Shown piece after piece: positions 29,557 through 41,725 of a DNA stretch of 64,000 bases (its first letter is position 1; each line of letters opens with the position of its first letter). A program made the translations under genes and the position numbers. The DNA lies in NCBI GenBank assembly GCA_907165135.1, contig OU015567.1, positions 10,607,001-10,671,000 on the forward strand, read 5' to 3'. The notes beneath the pieces were generated by a model. The model was not told where the DNA came from, made no database searches, and worked only from the letters and a program-made list of their open reading frames with translations. The DNA comes from Oikopleura dioica (lineage: Eukaryota > Chordata > Appendicularia > Copelata > Oikopleuridae).

Positions 29557-32290
29557 TTAATTCTTTGTTCTTTTTCTTTTTGTGGATTGCGCTGGTTTGC
29601 ATCCATTTTTCGCCACTGGTCCACGGCGTGGCAAATTCATCTGGCTGTTGCCAAGTGGTTGCATGAACTGTCTGTGATGAGGAATCTGATGATGAGGACG
29701 AATCTGATGATGAGGACGAATCTGCTGATGAGGAGGAATCTGATGATGAGGAGGAATCTGCTGAGGGGGGCCAAAATTATTTTGGGGAGTAAATCGCTGG
29801 TTGAAGCTCATTTGAGGAGGTTGAAATTGCTGTGGCGGCATATTTGACATTTGACTGTGTTGATGAGGAGTTGCGATCGCTGGCTGATGTGGCTGCCGTT
29901 TTTCTTGGTTGATTCTGTCCAATTCATGCTGCTGATTGTGCCAGAGCACCTCTTCGCCGAAAATATCGCTAGACAACTGCTCCAGCGATTTTCCCAAACT
30001 TGCGACTTCCATTTCCAAGGGTGCAAGCCCTTCCTTGCCGGCGGTTTCGACGAGATGATGAAGCTTTTTCGACATTTGATCGTAAGCTAGACGCAAGAAG
30101 TCGATCATAGAGCGAAACCTCATCCTGTTAACGCTCTTATTATCGAACTTCTGGATTCTAGCGCCCAGCAATTTGAGCTTTTCGTTCGACTCCCAGATCT
30201 TTGCACGCATTTCAGCGATCTTCTGATCATCCAAAGCAGCGACCACCGGCTCTGGAGCCGCAATATCAGTAGATGCTTCATCGCTTGAACTAACCAAAGT
30301 GTCTTTCTGTGGCTTTGGTGGTCCGGCTTCTTTACCACTGATCGACGAAAGCATCGCTTGCTGTTGTACATCGGCCTTAATGATAAACTTAGCTCTAAAA
30401 TTGATTATTCCTGCTACCTTTGCGTTGAAATCCTCATCGGAAGACGAATCGTCTTCAGTGACTTCTGTATTATTGTGCTTGGGATTGAAAGGCGATAGAA
30501 CAGGTGGCTCTTCATCCGAGTCTCGTTGTTTCTTCTTCTTCTCATCGCTTGAACTAGCCGCTGCGTCTTCCTCGTCACTGCTCAACAAACGCTTTCTGCG
30601 CCGAACAGGCTCTGAATTCTTGTAAATATTGTTCTGACTTAAACAACTTACTTTTGCTGACTTTCTCCAAGACGACACCAGTTTTTTCTCGATACTCGTT
30701 TCGTTTTACTTCGAGCGCAGGCTGTTCATCTTCTGCCGAAGCGATCTCTTGCTCCTTTTGCTTTCTTTTCAACGTAGCTTGATTGACGCTTTCTTCAGTT
30801 CGTTCACGATGAGCACATTCCTTTTCCTCTTCTAAAAGTGAAAATAAATAAGTGATCCTTGAGCTTGATTTACCTTGCTGGCAGATACTTAACCATTCGA
30901 TAGCTTCGTCAGGAGATTCATCGAACTTTTTCATCATTCCGAACTCGACTTTTGCCTCCTCAAATTTCTTTGTTGCCATCAAAATCTGCCCTTTCAAGGC
31001 GTAGCCTTTTGGCCATGTGGGCTCAAGTTCAATTGCTTTCACCGCGTCACTAGAAATAAATAAGAGATGGATAAAAATTGAATCTTATTACCTAAGAGCT
31101 TCGGGGAACTGCTCTTGTTGGAGGAGCGCGTCCGATCGATAACCGAAGTAGACCTTGTTCGTCGGATCCAAGGCGATTGCTTCGGCGTATTTTTCGATTG
31201 CAAGGCTGATATCTCCATCTCCCTCAGCTATCGCGCCCTCTTGGGCGATTCGAGTCGCACTAGTAGAAAAATGATTAAACGGTAAATTTACTCATACTGA
31301 CTTTTCAAAATCATCAATATTATCAATTTGCACAAGATGGGATCTTGCTGTTATATCACCATATCGGGCATGAAAATCACTTGCTGATTGTCGTATATGT
31401 TTCCGGAAAACTCCATTCGTCATTTTGCTTCGTTCTTTCATGTAAAGTTTGTAGTACCGATGTTTTTTGGTGATGAAACATTCAGCGATGGACTGGAAAT
31501 CTTTCCATTCGAGAATGGGGTAGTTATCAGGCGAGACGTACAATTTAACTTCTTTTTTTTCTTTTCTCTTCCATTTGCTTTTTGGTGTATAAATAAATGA
31601 AGTAAGTTCGTGGCGCTGGGGAAGACAAAATCGCTTCTTTTCTGCACAGAGAAGTTTGTCGATGGTGTGTATGTACTCATCACCTAAGACAGCCCCATTC
31701 TCATCTGGTGTTATGTTTAGAGAATAGAACAAGTCTAATCTCTCTATGCAATGTCTTAACTGGAGCCCATCTCGAGTTTTTCTTATTTCCTCGACAACCG
31801 CGAAGTCGTAATCGGAAAAGCCATCCAAACCAAAAATTGGCTGAAGAACAACCCCTATTGCTGAAGTCTCCCAAAATTTCCAATCTTTTTCGCGTTTAGG
31901 GACCCCTTTTGATCGCAATAGTCGTAAAAACGACCGGTGGGGCTTGTGCACGAATTTAACACCATTTTGGAGATTATCACATTGGCTGTCAGCTTCCTCC
32001 TTCGACTCGAAAACTGCCACTCTCAAGGTTCCATCGTGAATTTCTTGGACTTCATGGTCTTCTGCGTCTGTCGCAGAAGATTCGACAATGTGAAGTTCTC
32101 CTTCGCCGTCAGATACCGGCATCGGAGAATGAGCAGCAAAATCGTAGGTATCGGGATCAAAGCCATTGACTGTCAAAAAGTCGGATAATCTTTGGAGAAG
32201 TTCAGCTTTCTTGCCCCTCGTACTTTCTTGCACCGAAGCAAGCTCTTTACGAATTTCTCCTACTTTGAGATCGGTCAACAATTTCACCAT
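29557..32290 (-). CDS. SAP-domain and TPR protein with long charged and PQH-rich tail
   Basis: Exons 32290-31302, 31259-31092, 31049-30874, 30831-30652, 30618-29557 (the last may hold a 42-base in-frame intron at 30417-30376). The N-terminus has a SAP motif (LKVGEIRKELASVQ, KKAELLQRLSDFL), a DNA/chromatin-binding fold. Residues 100-330 are a conserved-looking domain I cannot name. Then come TPR repeats (YAEAIALDPTNKVYFGYRSD, AIELEPTWPKGYALKGQILM) as in STI1-type co-chaperones. The C-terminal half has Ser/Asp/Glu-rich tracts (LLSSDEEDAAASSSDEKKKK), a coiled stretch, and 6-residue IPPHHQ/IRPHHQ repeats, ending basic. All junctions keep frame. SAP plus TPR in one protein is uncommon. Nuclear location is likely. 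Confidence 0.7.
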
Positions 32291-32554
32291 TACAAAACTG
32301 TCTAAATTTATGAGCGCTGCAGACAGATAAGGATAACTGTCAGAAATATCAAACGAGTGCTGAGTTTTCTATTTCCATCATGAATCTTATATTGGAAAGA
32401 AAAGATAAAACACGAGTTTTTGAATTAAAGAATGCGTGTGAACAATCGCCTTTGTATTGAATGACTAGTTGAAAAAAGAAACAGTGATGATAAGAAAAGA
32501 AAAGAGAGAGAGAGAAATAGTTTGTCTCGTTGTTCTTGCAAAGTGAGTGGTCGG

Positions 32555-33175
32555 CTTTGTTGAAGAGTTCGGATCGAATTGCAAAAAGACCTGCTTCTGT
32601 ACAAACGTTTCGCAAATCAGCTCCATTAAATGTATCCGAGAGCTTGACAACCGCCTATTAAAAAGGGGTGAAAAAGGGAGAGAAGCGAGAACAAGATTAC
32701 CTTGAAGTCAATTCCTCCGTGAGAAGCGAGTGGATGCGAGTGAATCTTCAAAATGTCAAGTCGAAAAATGTCAAGTCGAACTTGTTCATTTGGCAGTGCT
32801 AGAATTGAATTTAGATCAAGGATTTTCTAAGGTGGCTTCTAACAACCGGGTCGCAAAAGTGCAGGATCCAGCGTGTCAGGTCTGTTCGTCGCCATGATCA
32901 TTTTCACCTTTCCGAGCGTGTCGAAGTCGCCCATTTGATTGAGCAATTCCATCAGAGTACTGCGAGCGACATTAAACTTTAGTAAAAATAAAGTACAGCT
33001 ACCTTTGGATTCCACAATCAGCAGAGATTTCTTCTGAAAGACGTCTGCTACCGATAGCGTCGATTTCGTCCATGAAAATAATAGAGGGTTGATGGTCGCG
33101 AGCGTAGTTGAACTTTACGCGGATGAGACGAACAGATTCACCGATTTACTTGTCCACGATGGCAGATGATATTAC
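32555..33175 (-). pseudogene. PSMC6: 26S proteasome ATPase PSMC6/Rpt4 remnant
   Basis: Fragments in order match the AAA domain of Rpt4: VDK[13 protein letters not shown], [20 protein letters not shown] (Walker B DEID), [83 protein letters not shown]. Lesions: Tyr replaced by TAA after VDK near 33148-33150, loss of the RLDRKI segment after RPG, a 15-base tandem duplication (RLDIF then RLDIL) and divergence right after FAIR, so the C-terminal lid is gone. The N-terminal coiled coil, OB domain and Walker A are absent. Introns are retained, so this is not a retrocopy; it is a decayed duplicate. Confidence 0.8.
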
Positions 33176-33222
33176 CTAGGAAAAGATGCTCTACCGTGCG
33201 TTTGCTGTAAGATAAGCTACCA

Positions 33223-34205
33223 TCAAAAATAAGCGTCGAGTTGACTAGCAACAGCTCGAGCAGGGAGAGTCCTAGTGTCAGCATTCTTATCTCCATCAGA
33301 TTCAGTCGAGCGGCCAGTAATCGGCTCTGATGATGAGGAACTATCCAGTAATCGGCTCTGATGATGAGGAACTATCGCTTTTTCCAACAGATTTCGGCGT
33401 GTGCTTCGGGAATTTTCGATTTTTTTCACCTTGTTTCGGATTTTATCCACTTGCACGATCATCATCGAGAGTCGAGCATTTCTGATTGATGCTTCTGACC
33501 AGACATCGGTTGTACTGCCCTTTTGTTCTTTTTGGGGGACGCCTGTGCGAGAGACATCAGAGCAATCAGTTCTTGAACGGGACTGATCGCTACTAGAAAC
33601 AGCATTTGGGAGATTCGATGAGCTCGTCGTTTGTTCTGTCGAGGAGGAAGAGTCTGAGGAAGTTTTTCTTGTGTTTTACCCGTAGAACTGCTTTTCCGAC
33701 GACTCAAGCGTTTCTCCCTCTTTTCACTTCTGGACTTTTTCGATCGATGCTTCGAGCAGTAATGTCTACTTCTGCTTGTACTTCTGGATCGATTCTTTCG
33801 CCGGCGGATAGGACTGCGCGATCTTGAGCGATGCTTTCGGCTTTTGAAAGAGTTGAAAAAAGAAAGATCAAAATTGGCATGCTCTAAGGGAAATTGCAAC
33901 TCTAACTTGGACTAGAAGATCTCGACCGCTTTTGTTTCTTTCTTCTTTCCCGGATATCCGACCTTTTCCGGTGCATTCTTGATTTTCCCGGCTTTGAATC
34001 GACAATCACAAGATCATCATCTTCTTCTTTGCTGGAAGGTTCGATCGGATCAACGATTCGTTTCAACACAGGCTTGACAGTTCTGACTCGACGATCTCAC
34101 TGAAGAGTTGATTAGCCAGGTTTTTTTCATTTCTAGAGCCGTTTCGACCTCTAGAATCGTTTTTACCTGTCTAAATGATCATAAACTCTTTGCAAAATCG
34201 GTTTA
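33223..34205 (-). pseudogene. Arg/Ser-rich (RS-domain) protein gene broken by a 31-base duplication
   Basis: First exon candidate at 34205 (SSKASNKPILQRVYDHLD). A second exon encodes PVLKRIVDPIEPSSKEEDDD and a basic run ending KKQKRSRSSSPS. The third has a strong RS domain (KHRSRSRSPIRRRKNRSRST) and Ser-rich sequence. RS proteins act in pre-mRNA splicing or export. At 33322-33385 the plus strand reads AGTAATCGGCTCTGATGATG twice as part of a 31-base tandem duplication. 31 is not a multiple of 3, so it puts the downstream frame (RSTESDGDKN...) out and creates a TAG. With one copy the frame would run through. Broken gene, or one ending early. Confidence 0.5.
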
Positions 34206-34620
34206 TTCGACGCTTTACTGCTCATTACAAGTCAGTATTTGAGCACTGTATCGGACCGTGCTCTACTGTATTTTCAACTTATTAGTACGCACAGTTTGTA
34301 TTTTTACTTTGATTAGCTGATACCAGTTACTGTGGGCTACAATGAATTGCGGGGCCAAAACAACGAATGGCCGAATAAATAAGAGTTTCAGTTTTTTTTC
34401 CTCAGACACAAAACAGGCAAAATTTTTAGTAGTTGGATTTTTAGAAAGTTTTTTGTTGAACGTAAGGGAAGAGAGGGAGGTTTGTGCATGTAGGTGCATT
34501 ATTTTAATAAATTACTGAACAACAGGAACGGAGGTGAGAAAAGGGAACACACAAGCTTTAAGGACAATAGTTTTTCTTTGTGGAAGGAATCAGTACTTTG
34601 TAAGTGATAGAATAGGTGGC

Positions 34621-35453
34621 TTATTTGTACAATCGACCCTTGGCGCCCTTTCGGAAAGCGTCGTTCATGAATTTGTCCTGCTCGATCTTGTGAACCTGAA
34701 ACGCAAAATAGCTTTTGCAAATTTGGCTGAAATCTTACTTGTTTGGAACCAGCAGCGGCGGAGGCGGCGGAGTCTCGGCCAGCGTAGTGGACTCGGCGGG
34801 ACCAGTTGGATGCAGTTCGCAGTCTAGGCTTGCAGAAGTCGTAGAAACCCATGTTCTTGTGCTTTTCCTGGACCCAGTAGACTTCGGCGTTCTTGTATTT
34901 CTCGAGCTCGGGAATGACGAGATCGTATGGGAATGGAGCGACCTAGAATAAAATGTAGCCTTTGATCTCTCTAAGCTGAAAGTACCTGTTCAACTCGTGC
35001 AATAGCGATATCGTTTTCGAAGCCTCGGGCAGCTCGCTCTTTGACGAGATCGTAGTAGACCTTTCCAGAGCAGAATATCAGTCGCTTGACGTTATCTGGG
35101 TTCTGAATGGAGCAAAGTTTAAGTAATGAATGAAGGATATTATTTTACCTTGGAGGCAGCGCCTTCTTCACCGATGAGTCGTCTGTACTGTGTGCCAGGG
35201 TCCATTTCTGACCATTCGGATCGAGCTTCTGGAAGTCGAAGAAGAGATTTGGGAGTCATGAGAATGAGGGGCTTTCGGAATGGAAGAGCGATCTGTCGTC
35301 GATGGACGTGCATGACGTTGGCTAGAATTTTAGTGAAGAAAGATCTAAATTGGTAAGCTTTACCTGGAGTAGTTGGGTTGCAAATAATCCAGTTAGCGTC
35401 GTAGAGCTGCTTGATGCCGAAGTCAGCTTCCTTCCAGTCGCTGGGGCTGAAAA
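34621..35453 (-). CDS. OGDH: 2-oxoglutarate dehydrogenase E1 component, C-terminal part only
   Basis: OGDH decarboxylates 2-oxoglutarate in mitochondria (TCA cycle). Five exons match the last 220 or so residues: [115 protein letters not shown]. Introns are short GT-AG with good sites and no stop or frameshift is seen. The most 5' exon starts at a clean acceptor (35453), but upstream lies a repeat block and then 3 kb without any OGDH exon (about 800 residues missing). Either a truncated copy or a locus interrupted by insertion. Confidence 0.82.
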
Positions 35454-35504
35454 TATAGTTTATTTTTTCTATTTTAACGTGTTAATAATATTATCTACTA
35501 AATT

Positions 35505-35805
35505 CTATTAAACGGGAGCACAGTGCTCACAGACTAAAAAATCTAACTAATACTAAAAAGCCTAACTAAGTCTGGAGCGCATTGCTCACCATTTTAGATT
35601 AGATTTGAATTTAGAAAAATTATAACTATTAAATTTTTAAATATAATGGGAGCACGATGCTCACAGACTTAAAAATCTAACTAATACTAAAAAAGCCTAA
35701 TTATGAGCGAGAAACTTCCCAGGACCGAGATCCAAACAAGTGATACCAAGCTCTCCCAGTTTTTATTCAACCCTTATTTTAAGTCTGGAGCGCATTGCTC
35801 ACCAA
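35505..35805 (+). repeat. duplicated repeat modules upstream of the OGDH fragment
   Basis: Two modules alternate. Module A (GGGAGCACAGTGCTCACAGAC followed by AAAAATCTAACTAATACTAA) occurs at about 35514 and 35648. Module B (AAGTCTGGAGCGCATTGCTC) occurs at about 35570 and 35780. GAGCAC...GTGCTC forms a short palindrome. Non-coding; it resembles a small transposon or satellite fragment. Confidence 0.65.
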
Positions 35806-36084
35806 ATTTAATTTTGAAATTAGAAAATTATTGAATTTTTTACTTATCTTTATTTCTTCTTCGTTGATTTTCTTCATATCTTCTCGTGTTTTTTCTCGAA
35901 AGCAAATCTATAAAAAACCTGGTAAAAATACTGGCTATTACATGAATTATTCAAGAATTCGTGTTGAACAATCCAAAACAATACAAACAACAATACAAAA
36001 CATGCAAAACTTCTCTTTTGAGAAAAATGATTTTGAACTTGAATTTTAAATTTTGAGCGCTATTGGCGGAGCACCCGCCAATGA

Positions 36085-36159
36085 GCGCGCGCCCCGCGAT
36101 GTTTGTTCTCAGAAGAATAGTGCGAACGCGCAAAACGAAAAGGATAATACTACTCTCGA
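36085..36159 (-). repeat. second copy of the dispersed repeat found in the H3-like ORF
   Basis: The minus strand matches 3041-3112 closely (AGTAGTATTATCCTTTTCG, GCGTTCGCACTATTCTTC, AACAAACAT) and is followed by a GCGC-rich stretch. Two copies 33 kb apart in opposite orientation indicate an interspersed element. Confidence 0.7.
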
Positions 36160-36179
36160 CTAATTCTTTCATCCAAAAC

Positions 36180-38747
36180 TGGCCCTTTTAAGGGCCCCAA
36201 AATTTCTATTTTCATAAATTCAATCGGACAGTACAAGCAATCGTCGATAAGGCGACATCGCTTGCGTCAGCATAAACGAAAACCCTCTTGAAAGTTTGAC
36301 ATGTTATAATTAAAAGTTGCGATTATTTTTTCTTGCACACGAAGGAGGGATCAAATCTCCTACTTGTCTTCTGATAACTCCGACTGAGATTGGTAGAACG
36401 CGGCGGAAAGGACTGTCGCATTTTCTTTTTGATCATGACGTCCCATCTCGGCCGCAAAATGAGCTCAGCTAAAATATACAACACTCAAGTTACTGGAACA
36501 GGGGAAAACCGAGCCCTTGAGTTCGCCAGACACGTAACTTTTCCGGTTTAACTGTATCTTTGTTACCATGAAGTTTTACTCTTGATGGAGAAAGTCCCTG
36601 GGCCCCTTTCCCCGATTCCCGCGCAATGCGATGTCGGGGGATTCTAGAAGTTTAGTCAAGCCTATGTTTGGCGCTTCCTTGAATCTCGAAATTATGTGCG
36701 GACGAAAATTGTCCGCTGATTGGCTAGACACATCTGGCGCAGAGTTAGGCGCGCTCAGAAATGAGCCTCGAATAAAGCCTATGCATTTTTTCGATGCTCA
36801 GATTCTCCCATCTCCACTAAGAGTCAAACTTCATGGTAGTACCGGAAAAAAACTAACAAAGAATAAATTAAAAGATTCTTTTAAAGATCACTAATCAAAA
36901 TAAAAATCGACTAAAAAAGGTAAACAAGAAATCAGAATTTTAAGTACAGGGCGGATGCTACCTCCCCGAGTCCATAAGAGCTCGTCATTACGAAATCGCA
37001 ATTAGCGCTGCGACCGCCACTTGTTGATTTCGAGGCAGCGGGCTTCTAACAGAAGGGCAGGAATTTCAGAGTCATGGCGCGTGGCCTATACTTTTAAAAT
37101 TTATGAAGGCAGAGAGACCAGAATTATGAGTGCATCTGACTCACTGCAGCAAGAAATACCAAATTTATTTGTTGGTTACTCCATGAAAACTGCTAGTGCC
37201 TGAATTCCTGGGGTTCGATTCAAACCACGTACTATCTCCAGGAATCCTTAGAATAGAGCTGGTGCAGCAGAAACCCTACTTTCTCATTTAAAACTTGTCG
37301 TTGCTCCTCTTTTTTGAGAGTTTTAATTTTGCGTTCTTCGAAATATGTGCATTTTCAATTCTTGTAATGAGTCGGTCTTTCATAAAAAAAACTGCTTTAA
37401 GAAACTTGAGTTTGGCGAAAACACGAGCCGGTGAATTTTTACGATAATAAAAAATACACGTAAAAATGCATGACACCAGGTGTTTCGATGCTGTCCATGA
37501 ATTTCACGTAACGTGTCGTACACCCGTTTGATATGTTACTGGTCAGTTACATATAGTAATAAGCGGTTGGAATGCAGACTCTAATCGATATGGAAAATAG
37601 GGAGATAAGTGGCATCCGCTTTTTGACCAACAATTGGCGGGAACAACTACGTTTATTCGAGCATTATCATCAGAAATGCAAATTTAAGACTGAAATAAAG
37701 TTTCTTTCAGACTTCCTACGTGAATAAAGATCCATATCTACCAGGCCAGTAAACAGTCATAACTGTAACTGATTGTATACGGTTAAGAAGCATCTAGAGC
37801 TTCCAGAACCCGAGTGGTTTACATCCTTATATGACTGCGAAAATGGTCAGGACGTTTGTCTGCCGCAAATATTCGTCCCTAGAGTCTAGTGCCTAGACTC
37901 TTACAATTCAGGAAAAAGGATGCTCGGTAAACCACATTTTTCTCACACGAATTCAGTGAAAATCAATTAGACACCGTCAATACAGTAATATTAATTATCA
38001 ATAAATTATCAATCAATTAATTATATTATTAGATTACGAAATAACTGATTACGAAATGAAAAATTAACAAATGTCAAATGTTTAAGGAAATGTCGAACGA
38101 CCAGAGCACCGGATGTCGTGGAGTAATCATTGTGTCTATTGAATAGCTTTAGCGAAAACGTAAATAAGACGTTAGAAACTTGTGTTGCTTACTTCTAAAA
38201 CGTCAATTGCGCTGTTACAAATTCAAGAGCCGCGTGAATTTCACTTTCCTGTGATTCTCGGAAACTTGACTAATATTATTCAAATTGCAATGCTAGGAAA
38301 AGACTGATTTTTTCAATTTTTATTGCGCGCAACAAAAGTCAAATGTATTTAAAATGTAGAAAAGAACCGGACAAGGAAAGAAAAAAAAATGTTAGAAAAT
38401 GGAATCCCGGGCGCACGCGAAATGCATGTGCCTAAGATTCACTGGGTGGCGCCACCTACAGAATGCTTGGTGAAGAATTTGTAGGCACAGATTTTGGTCG
38501 ATGGAAAAATGCTCACAAGACGGTCAAAGATGATTAGAAAAAGTAGCAAAGAGAAAATCTTCGTCGCTTCTTAGGTGTATACTGCCCTAGAAACGAGTGA
38601 TGATCATCTTATTGGTTGTAATTCTAAGTCGTTATGCTGTTCGATCGTTGTTTGTTTACTGCTGGTTGAGCTGGGCGGCTAACTGGTTGTTGGCATTGAC
38701 GTTTTCTTCCAAGTAAGGGTATTTCAAGAGAGTATCCAAAAGCTAAA
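36180..38747. other. 2.5 kb without a recognisable gene
   Basis: Short ORFs on both strands show no domain, splice pattern or consistent composition. A GC-richer part lies at 36360-36760. A B-box-like word (GGTTCGATTC near 37212) has no matching tRNA cloverleaf around it. Possibly intron or lost 5' exons of OGDH, or the flank of the next gene. From about 38550 the 3' UTR of the PDZ gene is expected. Confidence 0.35.
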
Positions 38748-41725
38748 TCAATCGAGTTTATTCTGCTCTGAGGTACTTGATGAAGGTACCTGGAAAGATT
38801 TCGACTGGGTGGTCTTGTGCGCCTTAGCTTCGTTCTTGACAGCTCTGTAAGTAGCGGTGGATGTATCAACCTGCACGTTCTGAGTTCCAAAGGTGGTTGG
38901 GTCGGGCACGTCAGCTCCCATCGCAGCGGCTTGGCTAAAAATTCCATTCCTTACCAAAGTCTTATTATGTTTATTTGTCTTATTATTCTACAAAATTTAA
39001 ACGTTTTTAAAATTCCGCAGAAACCAATTTCTAATTTGATAGAGTTAAAAACTGTTACCGATGAGAGGATTTACTTTTACTTCTTTAGATGGCCTTTCTT
39101 TGTGGCTAACCCAAAGAAAAGTTTAGATCTTATCTTGATACCTGATCAAGGTGTTGGCGATCTGCGCGTCCGAGTACATAACACAAGGAGTGTTGTACTG
39201 AGCGTGGCGAATGTTGCCACGAACTGGGCCAGAAATCTCAACGGCGCGATTTGGGTAGGCCAACGCGGCAGTCTTCAGCTTGGTTCCAGCGTCTTTTCTG
39301 AAAAACAATGATATGACTCTATTTTTGGAGACCAGGTTGGACGAATCAACTACACTTGGACAGAGGATTACAAATTAGCACAAGCATTTGCTCTGGGCCA
39401 CGTGGTTCGCCTAAGTGTTAGCTGTGGTTCAAATAATGTTTTACTCTTAGCTCAGGAACACAAGTGCTTGGTACCTAACAATAAGTGTTTTATTCCGATG
39501 AGTCTGGTTCAATTTTTGCTGACGCAGAAATTTGCAGCATTGAGTTGTGACTCGGTTGAATACGAAGGATACAGTTCTACATGTAGAATGTCTCTAAAAT
39601 CTAATAACAATCGGATCGGCTCACTCAGTGATTCCAAAAATAGAACTCGGATTTCTGGGCAATTGGGTACTTGAGCTCTGGCTTTTGTGTGGATTATGCT
39701 GAGCAGGAAGCGATAAAACCGTGCGATAGCTCACAAAGTGATAAAGGTAAATTTCTGTTTGTTAAATTATCGCTTATCGAGGCCAAGTGGTTATCTAATT
39801 TGTACAAAAATGGAAATCCATCTTTTGCTGCTCAACACATAATTGAGCTGCCGCAAAACACGGCACCGCCGTTGATACCAAACGCAACGTACTCAGAAAT
39901 CAAGTTTTTATGTAAACTCAGCCATAATTAGCTTTTTAGATAGAGAGACGATGATTAAGGGCCTGCAAACAAATCATTTCAACGGGCGACATTTCAAATT
40001 AACAATTTGAAAGTGTTAGATAAAATGTATTCAAGACTGTACAATATACGACTGTCCTTTGTACTGGGCACACTTATAGTTGACATACCCTGCTTCGCCG
40101 CCAGGAAGGGTGACCTTAAGCTTCATCTTGTTGTGGAGCCAGTCAACGTTCTTGCCGTAGTCGGGAACTTTCTTTTGGGGTCGAATGGCCTTCTGGATGT
40201 ACGATGGCAAGTTGGCGAACTTGAAACCTTGTTAGAAGAAACAAAAGGAAAGTTTAGTGTACTTCGTCTCTGGTGATTTGATGAGTCTTGTTGTATTCGT
40301 TGTCGGTAGTCATGCCAGGGTCGACATAGTTGGGGTTCTCGATAGCAACTCGCTCAGCCTGGGCTTGCTGAGCACCAGCAAGGGTGTATTCGGGGTCGAT
40401 CTCAGATTCGTAGCCAGCGGGTTCGGTCTTAAGGTTTCCATGAAAGAAGAAATGGAAATGATTATTAAAGATTTTTCTCAGTGAAGAAAAACACCATGCA
40501 AACCATTTGACTCTCAAATGCAGGTTCCTCAAGCTGCTGAGGGAGCACCTGCTGGACTGGAGCGGCTTCAGCCTGGGCGACATCGACTGCTTCAACCTCG
40601 GCTTCTTCTTCGGCCTTGGCGGCGGCTTCCGCATCGGCTTTGAACATATCGTATTCTTCCTGTGTCAAAAGGGTAAGATTGACAGTGTCACCGGAGCCTG
40701 ACTGGTGTCATGATTTTCATCTTTTTGTGTTTAAAACATTCGTAGAACTACTTTCTTTCGAAATAATCTAAGACACGCCACCTTTGATAAGTTCCATAAC
40801 ATTCAACAAGGAGGCATCCTTTCCGCGGCTCGATGAAAAGAGTGAGCGGAAAAATCTGACCGAAATCTTGGCACCTGTTGAATACATCCCCTTATCAACC
40901 CGCAACTGAACCCGTTTTCGGTGAAATTATGAAACTGTTTTTTTATCTGAGTAAAAAACAGTTGATAATAGCTTGACTAACTGAAAAGAATCAAGTGTCC
41001 TTTTGTACGAATATTAATGATTGCCTTCTAATTGATAGAAAAAATGTTGGAGAGAGTCAAAGAATCATCGAGCCATTCCTGAAGAGCTTGGTGGTTGACG
41101 GCGAGAAGAAAATCGCCAACGCAGACATTTGCTGCGGCTGCCTTTCCACCGGGAGTAACTCGGCTAAATTAATATGAAACAAAAGAAAGAGGCTAAAATA
41201 AGGGCTTCCTTGAGAAAAAGAGCTAAGACTTTGACCTTCCTGATAAAAATCAACAATCAACGTGGTCAAGAACAAAGAATGTAGGCTAACGAAGGCTTTC
41301 GTAACACGTTAAAGCTGGTCTCGGGTCTCGCCCTTATGCGGCCCCTTGCGCTAGAACGCATAAAGGCAAATAGAAAAGAAAAAAGGAGATTAGCGCAAAA
41401 TAACCACACCTTTGCTTTGTAAAAATAAGCAAAAATATTGAGTAAGCAGTTTTGGGGGTCAGGAAATATGTTTCAACGGACCGTGTTTCCCAAATAAATG
41501 AAAGAAACAGGGTATCATGTAATTTCGGAAGCGAGGATAACGTGGTCATCAGTGGCTTATATGAGTAACTTCAATGATATTTAAAATCCTATCAACATTA
41601 ATTCAACTTTGAGAATCTTCTGGATGTTCTGCTTACTTGACTTTGATTCCATCCGGGCTTGGGTGTCCGCCAGAGAGTCTGAATCCCCAAGGAGCACCTC
41701 CGGAAATGGTGACTTCGTAGGGCAT
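38748..41725 (-). CDS. PDZ protein of the PDLIM/ZASP type without LIM domains
   Basis: Exon 1 (41725-41637) encodes the PDZ start with the carboxylate-binding loop: YEVTISGGAPWGFRLSGGHP. Exon 2 (about 41165-41050) continues SRVTPGGKAAAANVCVGDFL. The next exon, at about 40700-40500, starts with the last PDZ strand (GDTVNLTLLTQEEYDMF) and has an Ala/Glu-rich run. Then YESEIDPEYTLAGAQQAQAE (40430-40260), a 40225-40040 exon (FKFANLPSYIQKAIRP), a ZM-like motif (QYNTPCVMYSDAQIANTL, 39300-39140) and a final exon ending EQNKLD. These proteins anchor to alpha-actinin at Z-discs and stress fibres. No LIM exon follows before the stop, so it is a short ALP/ZASP form. PDZ helix 2 is poorly resolved at the exon 2 end. 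Confidence 0.72.

Noticed and set aside
37195-37260. Possible tRNA from a GGTTCGATTC box
   Set aside because: No acceptor stem, D-arm or anticodon arm could be folded around it.
39402-39931. Two plus-strand ORFs of about 90 codons inside the PDZ gene
   Set aside because: They lie in an intron on the opposite strand, without splice or domain support.
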